NCBI GenBank assembly: GCA_021325115.1
Contig: JAJPHU010000332.1
Coordinates: 1-34,950 of the forward strand
Length of the DNA: 34,950 bases
Direction: 5' to 3'
From: Planctomycetota bacterium
Lineage (GTDB): Bacteria > Planctomycetota > Planctomycetia > Gemmatales > Gemmataceae
Part shown: one piece after another, positions 33,641-34,950 of the stretch
Position numbering within the stretch: the stretch's first letter is position 1
Layout of the letters: each line of letters opens with the position of its first letter
Made by a program: the position numbers and the translations under genes
The notes under the pieces: model-generated
Seen by the model: only the letters and a program-made list of their open reading frames with translations
Told to the model about the DNA's origin: nothing
Databases searched by the model: none

Positions 33641-34939
33641 ATGGCGACCAAAGACTCGGGCACAAGTGGGAGCGGCAAGCGGCCCACGGGGAACAGCGGA
33701 CGCAATCGCAACGCTTACTGTTCCTTCTGCCGGAAAAGTTACCGCGATGTCGGCCCTCTGGTTGAAGGGCCGGGCGACGTGTACATCTGCGGCGAGTGCA
33801 TCGAGCTGTGCCAGTCCATCATCGATCAAGAAAAACGCCGGCGCGGTGGCTCCAAGGCGCTGTTCACCCACATTCCCACGCCGCGTGCCATCAAAGAAAA
33901 ACTCGATCAATACGTCATTGGCCAACAGCGGGCCAAGAAAGTGCTGTCCGTAGCTGTCCACAATCACTACAAGCGCCTTAGCCTCGGCGACCAAGGCCAC
34001 AGCGAAGTTGAGGTGGATAAAAGCAACATTCTCCTCATCGGCCCAACCGGCAGCGGCAAGACGCTGTTGGCTCGCACCCTGGCCAAGATCCTCGACGTGC
34101 CGTTCGCTATCGGCGACGCCACCACGCTGACCGAGGCCGGCTACGTCGGTGAGGACGTGGAAAACCTGCTTCTGAAACTGCTTCACTCTGCCGACTTCGA
34201 CATCGAGGCAGCCCAGCGCGGCATCGTCTACATTGATGAAGTGGACAAGATCGCCAAGACGCATCAGAACGTCAGCATCACCCGCGATGTATCTGGTGAG
34301 GGCGTGCAGCAAGCATTGTTGAAGATGCTCGAAGGTACCATCAGCAACGTGCCCCCGCAGGGCGGACGCAAGCATCCCGAACAGCAGTACATCCAAGTTG
34401 ATACTTCCAATATCTTGTTCATCTGCGGCGGTACCTTCGTGGGACTTGAAAACGTCATCGCTCGCCGCACCGGCCGCAAAACCATCGGCTTCGGCGCGCA
34501 ACACGAGTCCCGCGAGCAAAGCCTGGGCGAATTGCTGTCGAAAGTAACCAGCGACGACCTGATTGAATTCGGCATGATTCCCGAATTCATTGGCCGTCTG
34601 CCGGTCCTGGCCCCGCTCGATCCGCTCGACGAGGATGCTCTCATCCGCATCCTCACCGAGCCAAGGAATGCCTTGGTACGGCAGTATCAGAAGCTCTTCG
34701 AGATGGAAGGCGCGGAGTTAGAGTTTGATTCCAGTGCCTTGAAGGAAATCGCCCGCCGCGCCAAGGAGCGCGATACAGGCGCCCGCGGCCTGCGCAGTAT
34801 CGTCGAGGAGATCATGCTCGACATCCAGTTCGAGTTGCCTGACATCGAACCCAAGGCAAAGTACGTGGTGACAGACGCCGTGGTCCGCGGCGAGACCCCG
34901 CTGTTTGAGAAAAAAACGGTCGATAAGAAGATTGCCTAA
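33641..34939 (+). CDS. clpX: ATP-dependent Clp protease ATP-binding subunit ClpX
   Basis: This 432-aa AAA+ unfoldase recognises tagged proteins and feeds them to ClpP. The N-terminal Cys4 zinc domain is C27, C30, C50 and C53. Walker A GPTGSGKT is at 134-141, the pore loop GYVG at 167-170, and Walker B IVYIDE at 195-200. The IGF loop (RKTIGFGA), needed for docking on ClpP, is intact. The C-terminal domain includes [26 protein letters not shown] is 6 nt before the ATG at 33641. A longer frame from 33584 has no support. No clpP lies in the window. The gene is complete, ending just before the window edge. Confidence 0.97.
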   Translation: MATKDSGTSGSGKRPTGNSGRNRNAYCSFCRKSYRDVGPLVEGPGDVYICGECIELCQSIIDQEKRRRGGSKALFTHIPTPRAIKEKLDQYVIGQQRAKKVLSVAVHNHYKRLSLGDQGHSEVEVDKSNILLIGPTGSGKTLLARTLAKILDVPFAIGDATTLTEAGYVGEDVENLLLKLLHSADFDIEAAQRGIVYIDEVDKIAKTHQNVSITRDVSGEGVQQALLKMLEGTISNVPPQGGRKHPEQQYIQVDTSNILFICGGTFVGLENVIARRTGRKTIGFGAQHESREQSLGELLSKVTSDDLIEFGMIPEFIGRLPVLAPLDPLDEDALIRILTEPRNALVRQYQKLFEMEGAELEFDSSALKEIARRAKERDTGARGLRSIVEEIMLDIQFELPDIEPKAKYVVTDAVVRGETPLFEKKTVDKKIA

Positions 34940-34950
34940 CACGGCCCAAA

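Noticed and set aside
33593-34519. Open frame of 308 codons on the minus strand opposite clpX
   Set aside because: ClpX on the plus strand is unmistakable; the reverse frame is a shadow without motifs or a ribosome-binding site.

Overview
The window is a bacterial chromosomal segment of moderately high GC. It most resembles a planctomycete, probably near the Gemmatales. I infer this from the overall look of the proteins (an AI-2E transporter with an added C-terminal domain, a gamma-alpha fused KorA, lipoproteins and many membrane proteins) and from the type of hairpin-forming intergenic repeats. I could not run a taxonomic search.

Layout. (1) 122-5213, minus strand: an operon marR - hlyD - RND permease, read from a good sigma70-type promoter. 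(2) 5359-6368, plus strand: a TPR lipoprotein and a DUF952 protein. (3) 6358-14748: a block bounded by two same-orientation remnants of one IS3-family element. It holds a second tripartite efflux operon (adaptor, 1104-aa RND pump, NodT-type outer-membrane factor), a relic of another RND gene tail, a YceK-like lipoprotein gene, and a chimeric ORF. In that ORF the lipoyl domain of a 2-oxoglutarate dehydrogenase E2 runs in frame into the DDE domain of the IS3 transposase. (4) 14775-16993, minus: an AI-2E family permease with two tandem DUF1328 mini-proteins upstream. (5) 17317-18192, plus: lipoyl synthase. (6) 18302-21280, minus: a tightly overlapping operon of a tyrosine-phosphatase-like protein, a flippase-like membrane protein and a family 2 glycosyltransferase. 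The flippase gene carries a 30-bp perfect palindrome read as exactly ten codons. (7) 21898-26088, plus: 2-oxoacid:ferredoxin oxidoreductase korA-korB bracketed by two CBS-pair proteins. (8) 26245-30010, plus: secG, yicC, gmk, rpoZ and a large membrane protein of unknown function. (9) 30074-30183: a tRNA-Leu whose stems are all intact but whose anticodon loop holds 26 extra nucleotides. (10) 30770-34939: a FabF-type ketoacyl synthase, two small membrane proteins and clpX.

The genes connect in a few ways. The truncated E2 gene, korAB and lipA all touch the 2-oxoglutarate/lipoate branch of central metabolism. If the E2 fragment is the only copy in the genome, KorAB would be the likely route from 2-oxoglutarate to succinyl-CoA. 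The two RND systems belong to different subtypes, and only the first has a local regulator. Intergenic spaces are rich in inverted repeats, including two copies of one hairpin family with arms starting AACCACAGA.

The most notable observations are the interrupted tRNA-Leu, the E2-transposase chimera, and the in-frame palindromic insertion in the flippase gene. No CRISPR array, prophage or known defence island was seen.
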